This document shows, one piece after another, positions 19,119 through 27,739 of a DNA stretch of 64,000 nt. The position numbers and the translations under genes are program-made. Each line of letters opens with the position of its first letter. Position 1 is the stretch's first letter. The stretch spans positions 186,001 to 250,000 of the forward strand of contig NZ_ANNI01000009.1 of assembly GCF_000466745.1 (NCBI RefSeq), in the 5' to 3' direction. Under the pieces are notes generated by a model. It was not told the DNA's origin and did not search any database. It was given only the letters and a program-made list of their open reading frames with translations. This stretch comes from Campylobacter concisus ATCC 51562. GTDB taxonomy: Bacteria; Campylobacterota; Campylobacteria; Campylobacterales; Campylobacteraceae.

Positions 19119-19718
19119 ATGTTAGTAACAAAAAAAGCACCTGATTTTACAGCTGCAGCAGTTTTAGGAAACAATCAAATTGTAAATGATTTTAATCTTT
19201 ATAAAAATATTGGTGAGAAAGGCGCAGTTGTATTTTTCTATCCAATGGATTTTACTTTTGTTTGCCCAAGCGAAATTATCGCATTTGACAAAAGATATGA
19301 CGAGTTCAAGTCACGTGGTATCGAAGTTATCGCAGTTTCATGCGATAACCAATTTTCACATTTTGCATGGAAAGAGACTCCGGTAAATAAAGGCGGTATT
19401 GGTAAAGTTCGCTTCCCTATCGTAGCTGATATGACAAAATCAATAGCTCGCGGATTTGACGTACTTCTAGAAGATGCTGGTGTAGCGCTTCGCGGTAGTT
19501 TCTTGCTAGATAAAGACGGCACTGTTCGCCACGCAGTTATAAACGATCTTCCACTTGGCAGAAATATCGATGAGATGATAAGAATGGTTGATACTATGCT
19601 ATTTACAAACGAGCACGGCGAAGTTTGCCCAGCTGGTTGGAATAAAGGTGATGCTGGTATGAAACCAAGCACTGAAGGTGTTGCCGACTACCTTTCACAC
19701 AACGAAGGCAAACTATAA
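19119..19718 (+). CDS. ahpC: Alkyl hydroperoxide reductase subunit C (typical 2-Cys peroxiredoxin)
   Basis: This 199-residue peroxiredoxin reduces hydrogen peroxide and organic hydroperoxides in the cytoplasm. The peroxidatic Cys lies in DFTFVCPSE (about residue 50) and the resolving Cys in GEVCPAGW (about residue 170), which defines the typical 2-Cys class. AAGGAG precedes the ATG. No AhpF partner is adjacent; in this phylum AhpC is normally recharged by thioredoxin. It has its own promoter and a hairpin downstream. Confidence 0.95.
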   Translation: MLVTKKAPDFTAAAVLGNNQIVNDFNLYKNIGEKGAVVFFYPMDFTFVCPSEIIAFDKRYDEFKSRGIEVIAVSCDNQFSHFAWKETPVNKGGIGKVRFPIVADMTKSIARGFDVLLEDAGVALRGSFLLDKDGTVRHAVINDLPLGRNIDEMIRMVDTMLFTNEHGEVCPAGWNKGDAGMKPSTEGVADYLSHNEGKL

Positions 19719-19723
19719 TTAAT

Positions 19724-19757
19724 AGAAATTTCTAGGTATCTTTACCTAGAAATTTCT
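19724..19757 (+). terminator. Long perfect hairpin after ahpC
   Basis: A perfect 15-bp stem starts AGAAATTTCTAGGTA and closes with its exact complement around a 4-base loop, five bases after the ahpC stop. The expected T-run is replaced by CCTCC, so the hairpin may act as an RNA 3'-end stabiliser or a weak terminator. Confidence 0.55.
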
Positions 19758-19840
19758 CCTCCAAATAAATTTAAATACTTTTTTAATATAACTTTTTATA
19801 TCATAGCCTTGGCTTTAATCAATAACATTCCGGAGACTAC

Positions 19841-20923
19841 ATGGATTTTAAAGGCAGGCAAGAGCTTGTAATAAATTGCGAAGATAGCATACTTAAATTA
19901 AGAGATAAATTTATCGATGACGGTATCAAATTTTGTAGACAGCTAACGTTTATCGTACCGCACGATCAGGTAAAAATTTGTCTTGAAAATATCTTTGATA
20001 CACTGCTTATTCAAAAGCCAAATGCTACACAGCTACAAGATGATTTAAATAATCTAATACCAAAATCAAATGCAAGAGACGAATTAATCAATTTTCTACT
20101 TTTAAATTTGACTTTAAATTTTAGTCACTCTTGCGACAATAGCACCTTCGTAGGCTATTTCGTAAATGCCGTTTCAAGAATCAAAGAAATTTTATGTGAC
20201 GTTAAAGACCAGCAAGAAACAAATGTAAAAGACATGATTGAAACCGGAACATTTTTTTATGAAGATCCGATCAATACATTCACTCGTATGAAAAAAGCCA
20301 AGGTAAGGCCAGAGCTTTTAAATTTATATGATGGATTAAATATAAAATATGAGGCTGAAATTTTAGAAGTTAAAGAAGATAGTGTCGTTTTTCGCGTGGA
20401 TATGATGCAAATTTTAGCTATGAAACAAGACGGCAAAGGTTTTATTTTGCCAAATAGCTTTTTCTCAAAGCCACTATGTGCTGATATTGTTAATTACAAT
20501 ATCGTCAATAAAGGCGTCACTCTTTCAAATTTCTTACGAAATACAACGATGTACGCATATAAAAGAAAATTCCAACGTATCTTGCCAAATCGTTTTACCA
20601 AAACTATTATCAAAGGCAAACAAGATAAGATCGAAGGTAGCCTTTATGATGTTTCTGAAGGCGGTATAAGTGTATTAAGCCCGCAAACTACAAATTTTCA
20701 AGATGGAGAAGAACTAGAAGCGACCTTTGATATCTCAATCGCGCCAGATAAAGTAAAAAACGTGACTTTAAAACTAAGACTTGTTACAGAGCTGGCATAT
20801 AAAGGCTATATCAGATACTGCATGAAGCTTATTGATGATGATGAAACTATAAAAGATTTTACGCAAAAGCGCATAAAAGAGACGCTTGATGAGCTTCGCT
20901 CACGTATAAATTTATACGAATAA
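19841..20923 (+). CDS. PilZ-domain protein of unknown role
   Basis: The 360-residue protein ends in a region that looks like PilZ: an R-rich entry KRKFQRILPNR near residue 240 followed by LYDVSEGGISVLSP near residue 270, matching the RxxxR...(D/N)xSxxG pattern that binds cyclic di-GMP. The first 220 residues are alpha-helical and not recognised; they include cysteines but no heme or metal motif. Start ATG 19841 has GGAG seven bases before it. The HerA-like ATPase gene follows after 8 bp, so the two are probably co-transcribed. Binding of c-di-GMP is inferred from motif only. Confidence 0.7.
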   Translation: MDFKGRQELVINCEDSILKLRDKFIDDGIKFCRQLTFIVPHDQVKICLENIFDTLLIQKPNATQLQDDLNNLIPKSNARDELINFLLLNLTLNFSHSCDNSTFVGYFVNAVSRIKEILCDVKDQQETNVKDMIETGTFFYEDPINTFTRMKKAKVRPELLNLYDGLNIKYEAEILEVKEDSVVFRVDMMQILAMKQDGKGFILPNSFFSKPLCADIVNYNIVNKGVTLSNFLRNTTMYAYKRKFQRILPNRFTKTIIKGKQDKIEGSLYDVSEGGISVLSPQTTNFQDGEELEATFDISIAPDKVKNVTLKLRLVTELAYKGYIRYCMKLIDDDETIKDFTQKRIKETLDELRSRINLYE

Positions 20924-20931
20924 GGCAGTTA

Positions 20932-23220
20932 GTGAAAACAATACAAGAGAATTTAAAACTTTTTTATATCGGACTAAAAGATAAAGAGCCATTTTTTTAT
21001 AAAAATAAGGATCTAACCACCCACGCAGCCATCATCGGCATGACAGGTAGCGGTAAAACAGGCCTTGGCATCACGCTTTTAGAAGAGGCCTGCATAGACA
21101 ACATCCCCTCTATCATCATCGATCCAAAGGGCGATATCACAAATTTAGCCCTCACCTTTCCGCAGATGAGGTCGGAGGATTTTTTACCATACATAGATGA
21201 AGCAGAAGCGGCCAACAAAGGTCAAAGTGTAGAAGAATTTGCCGCTGCTCAGGCCGAGCTTTGGAGAAATGGCATAGAGTCGAGCTTTCAAGATCTTGAG
21301 CGAGTAAAAATTTTAAAAGAAAGCGCAAACTTTAACATCTACACACCAAAAAGCTCAGCTGGCATAGGCGTAGCGCTACTTAGCGACTTTGCCTGCCCAA
21401 ATATCACTGATGAAGAAATTTTTAGCAACTATATAAATTCGCTTGCAGCCTCGGTATTATCTCTTGTAGGTATAAATTCCGAGGACATGAACTCAAAAGA
21501 ACAGCTTCTCATCTCAACCATATTTGATACTAAATTTAAAGAGCAAAAAGATGTCAGCATCGAAGAGCTCATAAATTTCATCGCAAATCCGCCTTTTAAA
21601 AAGATAGGCGTTTTTGATGTCGATACCTTCTATCCAAGCAGTGAGCGCCTAAAGCTTGCCATGAAGATAAACGCTCTCATCGCAAGCCCAAGCTTTAAAG
21701 GCTGGACGCAGGGCGTTAGACTAGAAATTTCAAAAATGCTATTTGACGAAAACGGCAAGGCAAAGTGCAATGTCTTTACGATCTCACACCTAAATGACGC
21801 CGAGAGGATGTTTTTTGTTACCCTTTTGCTAAACGAGATCATCGCGTGGATGCGCGGTACTGAGGGCACAAGCTCACTTAGAGCGATCCTTTATATGGAT
21901 GAAATTTTTGGATTTTTCCCACCAAATGCAAATCCTCCATCAAAAACGCCTATGCTCACACTTTTAAAGCAAGCTCGTGCATTTGGTCTTGGCTGCGTCT
22001 TAAGCACACAAAACCCAGTCGATCTTGACTATAAAGGCCTTAGCAACATCGGTACTTGGTTTATCGGCCGCCTCCAAACAGCCCAGGACAAAGCCCGTGT
22101 GATCGACGGATTAAGCGGTATCTCTGGCTCAAATTTAGATAAAGCCTCACTAGAAAGCCTCATATCAAATTTAGCTAAGAGAAATTTTTTAGTTAAAAAT
22201 ATAAATGAAGATGGGCTAAGCGTTATTTCGACACGGTGGGCATTAAGCTATCTAAAAGGCCCGCTAAGCCGCGAGCAAATTTCAAATTTGATGAAAGATA
22301 AAAAAGAAAATTTAAGCACTCAAAGCGTGGATAAAAGCGAGATGAAATTTAGTATAAAGCCCATAATCTCAAATGAGATCACGCAGCTTTATGCTAACTC
22401 AAAAAGCCTCACGCCAAATTTATTTGCAAGTGCGAAGGTGAGAATTTATGACATCAAAAAAGGTATCGATAGCGTTTATGAAGTAAGCTATCTTTATGAG
22501 CTAAATGAAAATGATAATGAGCCAAACTGGGATGAGGCTAGCGAAGGCTTGCATGTTGATGCAAGCGAAAATGAGCCAAGTGGCGCAAGCTTTGCAGCCG
22601 TGCCAAATTTCATTTTAAAAGCTAAAAATTTTGACAATATCCAAAAAGATTTTAAAGAGTATCTGTATAGAAATTTTAAATTTAATACCTTTGAGGCATT
22701 GGGAATTTATTCAAAAAACAATGAAACAAAGGAGCAGTTTTATATCAGGCTTCAAGATAGGTGCAATGAAATTTTAGAAGAACAAACCGCAAAACTCACA
22801 GCAAAATTTGAAAAAGAGCGAAAAAGCTTACAAGACAAGTTAAACAAGGCTCTAGCAAAGCTTGATAAAGAGCAAAAAGAGATGACCACAAGTGGGCTTG
22901 ATGCTGCCATAAATATAGGCGCTAGCATACTTGGAGCGATATTTGGCAACAAGCTTTTATCTCGTCAAAATGCAGGCAAAATCGCATCAAGCGCAAGAAG
23001 CGCAAATAGAGTCTTAAAAGAGCGAAGTGACGTCAAGCTTAGCGAGCAAAGCGTAAATGACATAAATTTAGCCATTAGCGAACTTGAAGAGAAATTTGCA
23101 CAAGAGTGTGATGCGTTAAAAGAAGCAAATGATGTTAAAAACATCACGATAAATGAAACGCAAATTTCACCAAAGAAAAGCGATATCTATGACGAGAAAG
23201 TCGTACTTTTGTGGAGATGA
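20932..23220 (+). CDS. HerA/DUF853-like ATPase with C-terminal coiled coil
   Basis: This 762-residue protein has a HerA-FtsK-type ATPase domain: Walker A GMTGSGKTGLG near residue 36, DPKGD near 60, a Walker B-like AILYMDEIFGF near 320 and the sensor-like STQNP near 360. The last 250 residues contain a long charged helical section (about 600-660), then a small hydrophobic glycine-rich patch AAINIGASILGAIFGNK, then more coiled coil. Relatives are annotated as DUF853 or helicase HerA-like; they are hexameric DNA or protein motors with unknown role in most bacteria. The start is GTG 20932 with AAGG upstream. It lies 8 bp after the PilZ-domain gene. Confidence 0.8.
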   Translation: MKTIQENLKLFYIGLKDKEPFFYKNKDLTTHAAIIGMTGSGKTGLGITLLEEACIDNIPSIIIDPKGDITNLALTFPQMRSEDFLPYIDEAEAANKGQSVEEFAAAQAELWRNGIESSFQDLERVKILKESANFNIYTPKSSAGIGVALLSDFACPNITDEEIFSNYINSLAASVLSLVGINSEDMNSKEQLLISTIFDTKFKEQKDVSIEELINFIANPPFKKIGVFDVDTFYPSSERLKLAMKINALIASPSFKGWTQGVRLEISKMLFDENGKAKCNVFTISHLNDAERMFFVTLLLNEIIAWMRGTEGTSSLRAILYMDEIFGFFPPNANPPSKTPMLTLLKQARAFGLGCVLSTQNPVDLDYKGLSNIGTWFIGRLQTAQDKARVIDGLSGISGSNLDKASLESLISNLAKRNFLVKNINEDGLSVISTRWALSYLKGPLSREQISNLMKDKKENLSTQSVDKSEMKFSIKPIISNEITQLYANSKSLTPNLFASAKVRIYDIKKGIDSVYEVSYLYELNENDNEPNWDEASEGLHVDASENEPSGASFAAVPNFILKAKNFDNIQKDFKEYLYRNFKFNTFEALGIYSKNNETKEQFYIRLQDRCNEILEEQTAKLTAKFEKERKSLQDKLNKALAKLDKEQKEMTTSGLDAAINIGASILGAIFGNKLLSRQNAGKIASSARSANRVLKERSDVKLSEQSVNDINLAISELEEKFAQECDALKEANDVKNITINETQISPKKSDIYDEKVVLLWR

Positions 23221-23278
23221 TTTATAAAATAATTAGTATTTTTTTACTATCATTTCTGTTAAATTTAAAAGGTAAAAT

Positions 23279-23890
23279 ATGCAAAATTTAATACTTTATG
23301 CCATTAGTTATTTGCTTGGAAGCATTCCATCTGGCCTTATTCTTGCAAAAATTTTTGGGCATGTTGATATAAAAAACGAAGGTAGCAAGAGCATTGGCGC
23401 AACAAATGTTTTAAGAGTTTTAAAACAAAAAGATCCAAAATTAGCCAAAAAACTAGCCATTTTAACGATAGTCTGTGATGTTTTAAAAGGCGTTTTGCCG
23501 CTTATTATCGCTTCATATTTAGGAACTAGTCAAAGTGTACTTTGGACGATGGCGGTTTTAAGCGTGGCTGGACATTGTTTTTCTATATTTTTGGGCTTTC
23601 AAGGCGGCAAAGGAGTCGCAACTGGAGCTGGAGTAATCGCATTTTTCTTGCCAGTTGAGATCATTATCGCTCTAGCTGTTTGGTTTTTGGTCGGTAAATT
23701 TTTAAAGATAAGCTCTCTAGCCTCACTTTGCGCGTTGATAGCTCTCATAGCATCAAGCTTTATAATCCACCCAGAACTAGATGAAATCTATACACACGCT
23801 CCGATACTAATCATCGCATTTTTGGTGGTTTATAAACACATACCAAATATCGTTCGCTTAATATCTGGCAAGGAGAAAAAAGTCGTATGA
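23279..23890 (+). CDS. plsY: Acyl-phosphate glycerol-3-phosphate acyltransferase PlsY
   Basis: PlsY uses the acyl-phosphate made by PlsX to acylate glycerol-3-phosphate in the inner membrane. The 203-residue protein has about five hydrophobic spans and the family loops: GSIPSGLILAK near the N terminus, EGSKSIGATNVLR near residue 36, and GFQGGKGVATGAGV near residue 107. Length is normal. It overlaps folB by 4 bp. Confidence 0.96.
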   Translation: MQNLILYAISYLLGSIPSGLILAKIFGHVDIKNEGSKSIGATNVLRVLKQKDPKLAKKLAILTIVCDVLKGVLPLIIASYLGTSQSVLWTMAVLSVAGHCFSIFLGFQGGKGVATGAGVIAFFLPVEIIIALAVWFLVGKFLKISSLASLCALIALIASSFIIHPELDEIYTHAPILIIAFLVVYKHIPNIVRLISGKEKKVV

Positions 23891-24213
23891 AAAGCGAGAT
23901 GACGACGATCATTAAAGATTATAAATTTGAAACGATCATCGGAATGCTTGATTTTGAGCGAGTCGCTAAGCAAGAGGTGCAAATGAATCTAGAAATTTGC
24001 TCAACTAGTTTTATTGATTATGTTTTAATTATTGACTTTGTTAAAAATTTTTATAATGAAAGACAGTTTCAAAGCGTTGAAGAGTCTCTTGAAGAAACCA
24101 GTAAAGCATTAAAAGAGAAATTTAGCTCACTAACTAGCCTTAAAATGGAAATTTTAAAAACTGAAATTTTACCAAACGCAGTTGTTGGAGCAAAAATAAA
24201 CACTATTTTTTAA
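23887..24213 (+). CDS. folB: Dihydroneopterin aldolase-like protein
   Basis: The 108-residue protein has the FolB fold signature IGMLDFERVAKQEVQMNLEI and a C-terminal LKMEILKTEILPNAVVGAKI segment, as in dihydroneopterin aldolases of folate synthesis. It is slightly shorter than E. coli FolB (about 120) and some active-site residues are hard to place by eye, which is also the case for Campylobacter relatives. It overlaps plsY and is followed by the CosR-type gene, the order remembered from C. jejuni. Confidence 0.75.
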   Translation: MKSEMTTIIKDYKFETIIGMLDFERVAKQEVQMNLEICSTSFIDYVLIIDFVKNFYNERQFQSVEESLEETSKALKEKFSSLTSLKMEILKTEILPNAVVGAKINTIF

Positions 24214-24253
24214 AAATTTATTAAACTATCTTGAAATATTGCTTAATTTATGA

Positions 24254-24259
24254 TACAAT
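24254..24259 (+). promoter_or_regulatory. Predicted -10 element upstream of the CosR-type regulator
   Basis: TACAAT in TTTATGATACAATCGCCC is 30 bp before the ATG at 24290, after a 76-bp gap from folB. It is close to the Campylobacter -10 consensus and suggests a separate transcript for the regulator, kinase and ppx genes. Confidence 0.55.
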
Positions 24260-24289
24260 CGCCCATAAATTTTAGTTTAAGGAAGCAAA

Positions 24290-24961
24290 ATGCGTATTTT
24301 AATAGTTGAAGATGAAGTGACGCTAAATAAGACGATTGCTGAGGGTTTGCAAGAGTTTGGCTATCAAACTGATAGCTCTGAAAATTTTAAAGATGCTGAG
24401 TACTATATAGGTATCAGAAATTACGATCTAGTTTTGACTGATTGGATGCTTCAAGATGGCGATGGCATAGATCTTATAAATATCATCAAACACAAATCTC
24501 CACGCACTTCAGTTGTAGTTCTTTCTGCAAAAGATGACAAAGAAAGCGAAATAAAAGCACTTAGAGCTGGCGCTGATGACTATATCAAAAAGCCATTTGA
24601 TTTTGATATCTTAGTAGCTAGACTTGAAGCTAGACTACGCTTTGGTGGCACAAATATTATAAAAATCGATGAGCTCATCATCAATCCAGATGAGGAAAAA
24701 ATCACATATTTGGGTCGTGATATTGAGCTTAAGGGTAAACCTTTTGAAGTCCTAACTCACCTTGCAAGACACTCAGATCAGATCGTATCTAAAGAACAAC
24801 TACTTGATGCTATTTGGGAAGAGCCAGAGCTTGTAACTCCAAACGTTATTGAAGTCGCTATCAACCAAATCCGCCAAAAAATGGATAAACCACTAAATAT
24901 TTCAACAATTGAAACTGTTAGAAGACGCGGATATAGATTTTGTTTTCCCAAAAAAGCCTAA
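24290..24961 (+). CDS. cosR: OmpR-family response regulator, CosR/HsrA type
   Basis: The 223-residue protein has a receiver domain (1-115) and an OmpR winged-helix DNA-binding domain. The C-terminal half, with HLARHSDQIVSKEQLLDAIW and ETVRRRGYRFCFPKK, is what I remember as nearly invariant in C. jejuni CosR (oxidative stress regulator, essential) and H. pylori HsrA/HP1043. Those proteins are described as atypical, lacking the usual phosphoacceptor. Here the acidic pocket E7/D8, D51 in DLVLTDWML and K in IKKPFD are all present, so phosphorylation looks possible. It follows folB, as in C. jejuni, and a histidine kinase gene overlaps its end. Confidence 0.87.
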   Translation: MRILIVEDEVTLNKTIAEGLQEFGYQTDSSENFKDAEYYIGIRNYDLVLTDWMLQDGDGIDLINIIKHKSPRTSVVVLSAKDDKESEIKALRAGADDYIKKPFDFDILVARLEARLRFGGTNIIKIDELIINPDEEKITYLGRDIELKGKPFEVLTHLARHSDQIVSKEQLLDAIWEEPELVTPNVIEVAINQIRQKMDKPLNISTIETVRRRGYRFCFPKKA

Positions 24962-26217
24962 GGAATAGATTTATACTACAATTAGCATCTGGTGCTATGA
25001 TGCTAATTGTAGTTATTTCGGTAATGCTTTATCACTATATAAGGGTTACCGTTTTTCAAAGTGTAGTTAATGAGCTAAACTATCAAGCAGAAGCTTATAA
25101 AAAAAATCCTCAGAATTTCAATCCTTTAAATTCAAAAACATTTACGATAGAAAATCCGAACAAAACCCTAGCAACGATAAAAACAGACGAGCCACAAGAT
25201 AAAGAAACATATATCGTAACGCAAAAATCAAAGGATCAAAGTAAAACTATTTTAATAACAAAGCTTGATGAAAGCAGTTATTTAAGCCTGGAAAAAGATA
25301 CTACACTTCAAGCTCATATAGTAGAAGAAATTTTTATAGATATTATAATCGTAAATGTATCAGCGATACTTTTGGTGCTTTTTTATGCACTATTTTTATC
25401 AAGAATGCTTTTAATACCTATAAAAATTTTAAGTCACAAGCTTACAAATTTAGACGAAAAATTTCTTCATGAGATCGATATAAAAAGTCTACCAGATGAG
25501 TTTTTACCACTTGGACAGAGCATAAATAGGCTAATCTCTCGTATCCAAACATTTGTCTTATACCAAAAAGAACTTTTTGTAGGCGTGGCACATGAGTTAA
25601 AAACACCGCTGGCCGTAATGAAAACAAAAAATGAAGTTACGCTTTTAAAGCCACGCGAGAGCGAAAAATATATCGAGGCTCTAAAATCAAACAATGAAGC
25701 TATAAACGGCATGAATGCGATGATAAGTTCTATACTTGAGATCGGTCGCCAAGAGGGAGCTCAGTTTGAAGAGCCAGTAAATACCGATGTCATAGGATTT
25801 TTAAAAAAACTTGCTAAAAACTATGAGATACTTACGAAAAATGATGAAAAAAATATAAAACTAGACCTAAAACCAGAAATTTTAAATCTAAAAATACAAA
25901 CTAGCTTGCTAACTCACATTGTGCAAAATTTTGTTCAAAATGCCATTAAATTTTCACCAAAAAATAGCACCATTACGATTAGCTCTAAGCTCATAAAAAA
26001 TAAATTTATCATCGAAGTAATAGACGAGGGAATAGGTATAGATGAGAGTAAAGATTTATTTGCTCCATTTAAAAGATACGGCGACAAAGGTGGTGCTGGG
26101 CTTGGGTTGTTTCTAGCTAAAGGTGCAGCGCAGGCTCTTGGTGGCGAAGTAGACATTAAAAATAGAAATGATAGAAGCGGTGCAGTCGCAAGCCTAGTTT
26201 TAAATATAAAAGGATAA
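24940..26217 (+). CDS. Sensor histidine kinase adjacent to CosR-type regulator
   Basis: This 425-residue kinase has a first membrane span at about 11-33, a periplasmic loop of about 95 residues, a second span at about 131-155, a HAMP-like linker, the H-box VAHELKTPLAV with H218, an N-box QNAIKFSP, and G-boxes DEGIGI and GGAGLGLFLAKG. The start is taken as TTG 24940, overlapping the regulator by 22 bp; the next start, ATG 24997, would cut into the first span. It is followed by ppx after 2 bp. Pairing with the overlapping regulator is inferred from position. The signal is unknown. Confidence 0.85.
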   Translation: MFSQKSLRNRFILQLASGAMMLIVVISVMLYHYIRVTVFQSVVNELNYQAEAYKKNPQNFNPLNSKTFTIENPNKTLATIKTDEPQDKETYIVTQKSKDQSKTILITKLDESSYLSLEKDTTLQAHIVEEIFIDIIIVNVSAILLVLFYALFLSRMLLIPIKILSHKLTNLDEKFLHEIDIKSLPDEFLPLGQSINRLISRIQTFVLYQKELFVGVAHELKTPLAVMKTKNEVTLLKPRESEKYIEALKSNNEAINGMNAMISSILEIGRQEGAQFEEPVNTDVIGFLKKLAKNYEILTKNDEKNIKLDLKPEILNLKIQTSLLTHIVQNFVQNAIKFSPKNSTITISSKLIKNKFIIEVIDEGIGIDESKDLFAPFKRYGDKGGAGLGLFLAKGAAQALGGEVDIKNRNDRSGAVASLVLNIKG

Positions 26218-26219
26218 AA

Positions 26220-27668
26220 ATGGCAAAAAGAACCGCAGTAATCGACCTTGGCTCAAATTCTATGCGAATGGCGATATTTGAGAGAACGTCACGCTTAGCG
26301 TTTTTTATACTAGCTGAATATAAAACAAAAGTGCGTCTAGGCGAAGGTGGATATGGCTCAAACAATGAAATATCCGAAAGCTCAATGGAAAAAGCGCTAA
26401 AGGCCTTTAGCGAATTTTCAAATATCATAAAAAGCTACAAATGCAATAAAGTCTTATGTGTTGGTACTTCAGCGCTTAGGGACGCTCCAAACGCAAATGT
26501 TTTGATCTCTCTTTTAAGAAAAAAGCTTGGTATAAATTTAAAAGTCATTGACGGCAAAGAAGAGGCTACTTTTGGTGCGATCGCAGCCAAAAATTTACTC
26601 CATAATATCGATGAATGCGTCACTATCGATATCGGTGGCGGATCAACTGAACTTGCCAGAATAAGCAAAGGCAAAATAACAGATACGCTCTCGCTTGACA
26701 TTGGCACAGTTAGGTTAAAAGAGCTTTTTTTTGATAAAAAAAACTTAAATAAATTGCCAAAATTTTTAGAGCAAGTTACAAAACAGATAGATGAGCGATT
26801 TAAATGCCAAAACATAATTGCTATTGGTGGCTCTCTTAGAGCGATATCATCTGCCATAATGAGCAAAAATTTATATCCGCTCTCATCACTGCATGGCTTT
26901 TGCTACAAGCTTAGCGACGAGCAAGCCTATATCGAGAGCATCGCAAATGTTAGCGTGCTTGAACTAAATAAATTTCCTATTAAAAAAGACAGATACGACA
27001 CCATTAGAGAGGGTGCACATATCTTTTTGGCCCTTGCCAAAGCTCTAAATGCCAAAAATATTATAACAAGCGGGGTTGGTGTAAGAGAGGGAGTATTCTT
27101 AAAAGATTTTTTACGTCCTAGCCTTAAATTTCCGCAAAATTTTAATCCAAGTATCAAAAGTTTGCAAGATCGTTTTATATTATCATGCAATAAATCGGTC
27201 ACAAGATATGCAAAAGATATATTTATGGTATTAAAAAAGCTTCACGGTCTAAGCGATAACTATCTTGAAGTGCTTTTAGTTGCTGCAAAACTTCACAATG
27301 TAGGTCAAGAGATTGGCTTTTATGGCGATCATAAAAACTCAGCCTATATAGTCCTAAATGCCTTAAATTATGGCTTTTCACATGAACAAAAAGCATTGAT
27401 TGCAGTAGTAATTGGCACAAACGGAAAGAAAAATATCTATGAATTTGAACGGTATAAAAATTTACTTCCAAAAGCCGAGTGTATAAGATGGCTGAGTTTT
27501 ATGCTCTCACTTGCAAAGGCACTTGATCTAACCTGTGAAAGGCTAAATTTAAACTTCGAATTTAGTGGACACACGCTAAAAATAGAAGGTGCAAAAGAAT
27601 TTGCTATAGCAAAAGAAGAGATAAAAAAGATCACAAAACCTGAAATTTTTGCTATTTCGTTTGTATAG
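26220..27668 (+). CDS. ppx: Exopolyphosphatase / pppGpp phosphohydrolase (Ppx/GppA)
   Basis: Ppx/GppA enzymes hydrolyse polyphosphate or pppGpp. The 482-residue protein has the actin-like ATPase signatures AVIDLGSNSMRMAIFE at the N terminus, VGTSALRDAPN near 82, and TIDIGGGSTELA near 140, then a C-terminal HD-like domain with LLVAAKLHNVGQ near 365. C. jejuni has two such proteins; this one by position matches the copy near cosR. It is 2 bp after the histidine kinase gene. Confidence 0.9.
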   Translation: MAKRTAVIDLGSNSMRMAIFERTSRLAFFILAEYKTKVRLGEGGYGSNNEISESSMEKALKAFSEFSNIIKSYKCNKVLCVGTSALRDAPNANVLISLLRKKLGINLKVIDGKEEATFGAIAAKNLLHNIDECVTIDIGGGSTELARISKGKITDTLSLDIGTVRLKELFFDKKNLNKLPKFLEQVTKQIDERFKCQNIIAIGGSLRAISSAIMSKNLYPLSSLHGFCYKLSDEQAYIESIANVSVLELNKFPIKKDRYDTIREGAHIFLALAKALNAKNIITSGVGVREGVFLKDFLRPSLKFPQNFNPSIKSLQDRFILSCNKSVTRYAKDIFMVLKKLHGLSDNYLEVLLVAAKLHNVGQEIGFYGDHKNSAYIVLNALNYGFSHEQKALIAVVIGTNGKKNIYEFERYKNLLPKAECIRWLSFMLSLAKALDLTCERLNLNFEFSGHTLKIEGAKEFAIAKEEIKKITKPEIFAISFV

Positions 27669-27708
27669 ATTTTGAAACTAGCTTTAACGCATAAAATTTA
27701 AATTGGAT

Positions 27709-27739
27709 GAGAATTTTAGCTAAAACTACTAAAATTCTC
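27709..27739. terminator. Bidirectional hairpin between ppx and the fliO-like gene
   Basis: A perfect 11-bp stem GAGAATTTTAG / CTAAAATTCTC with a 9-base loop lies where two genes converge. The right arm covers the stop codon of the leftward gene, so the terminator extends into its coding end. Confidence 0.65.

Noticed and set aside
26435-26866. 143-codon open frame antisense to ppx
   Set aside because: The plus-strand ppx motifs are clear; the antisense frame has no start context or recognisable domain.
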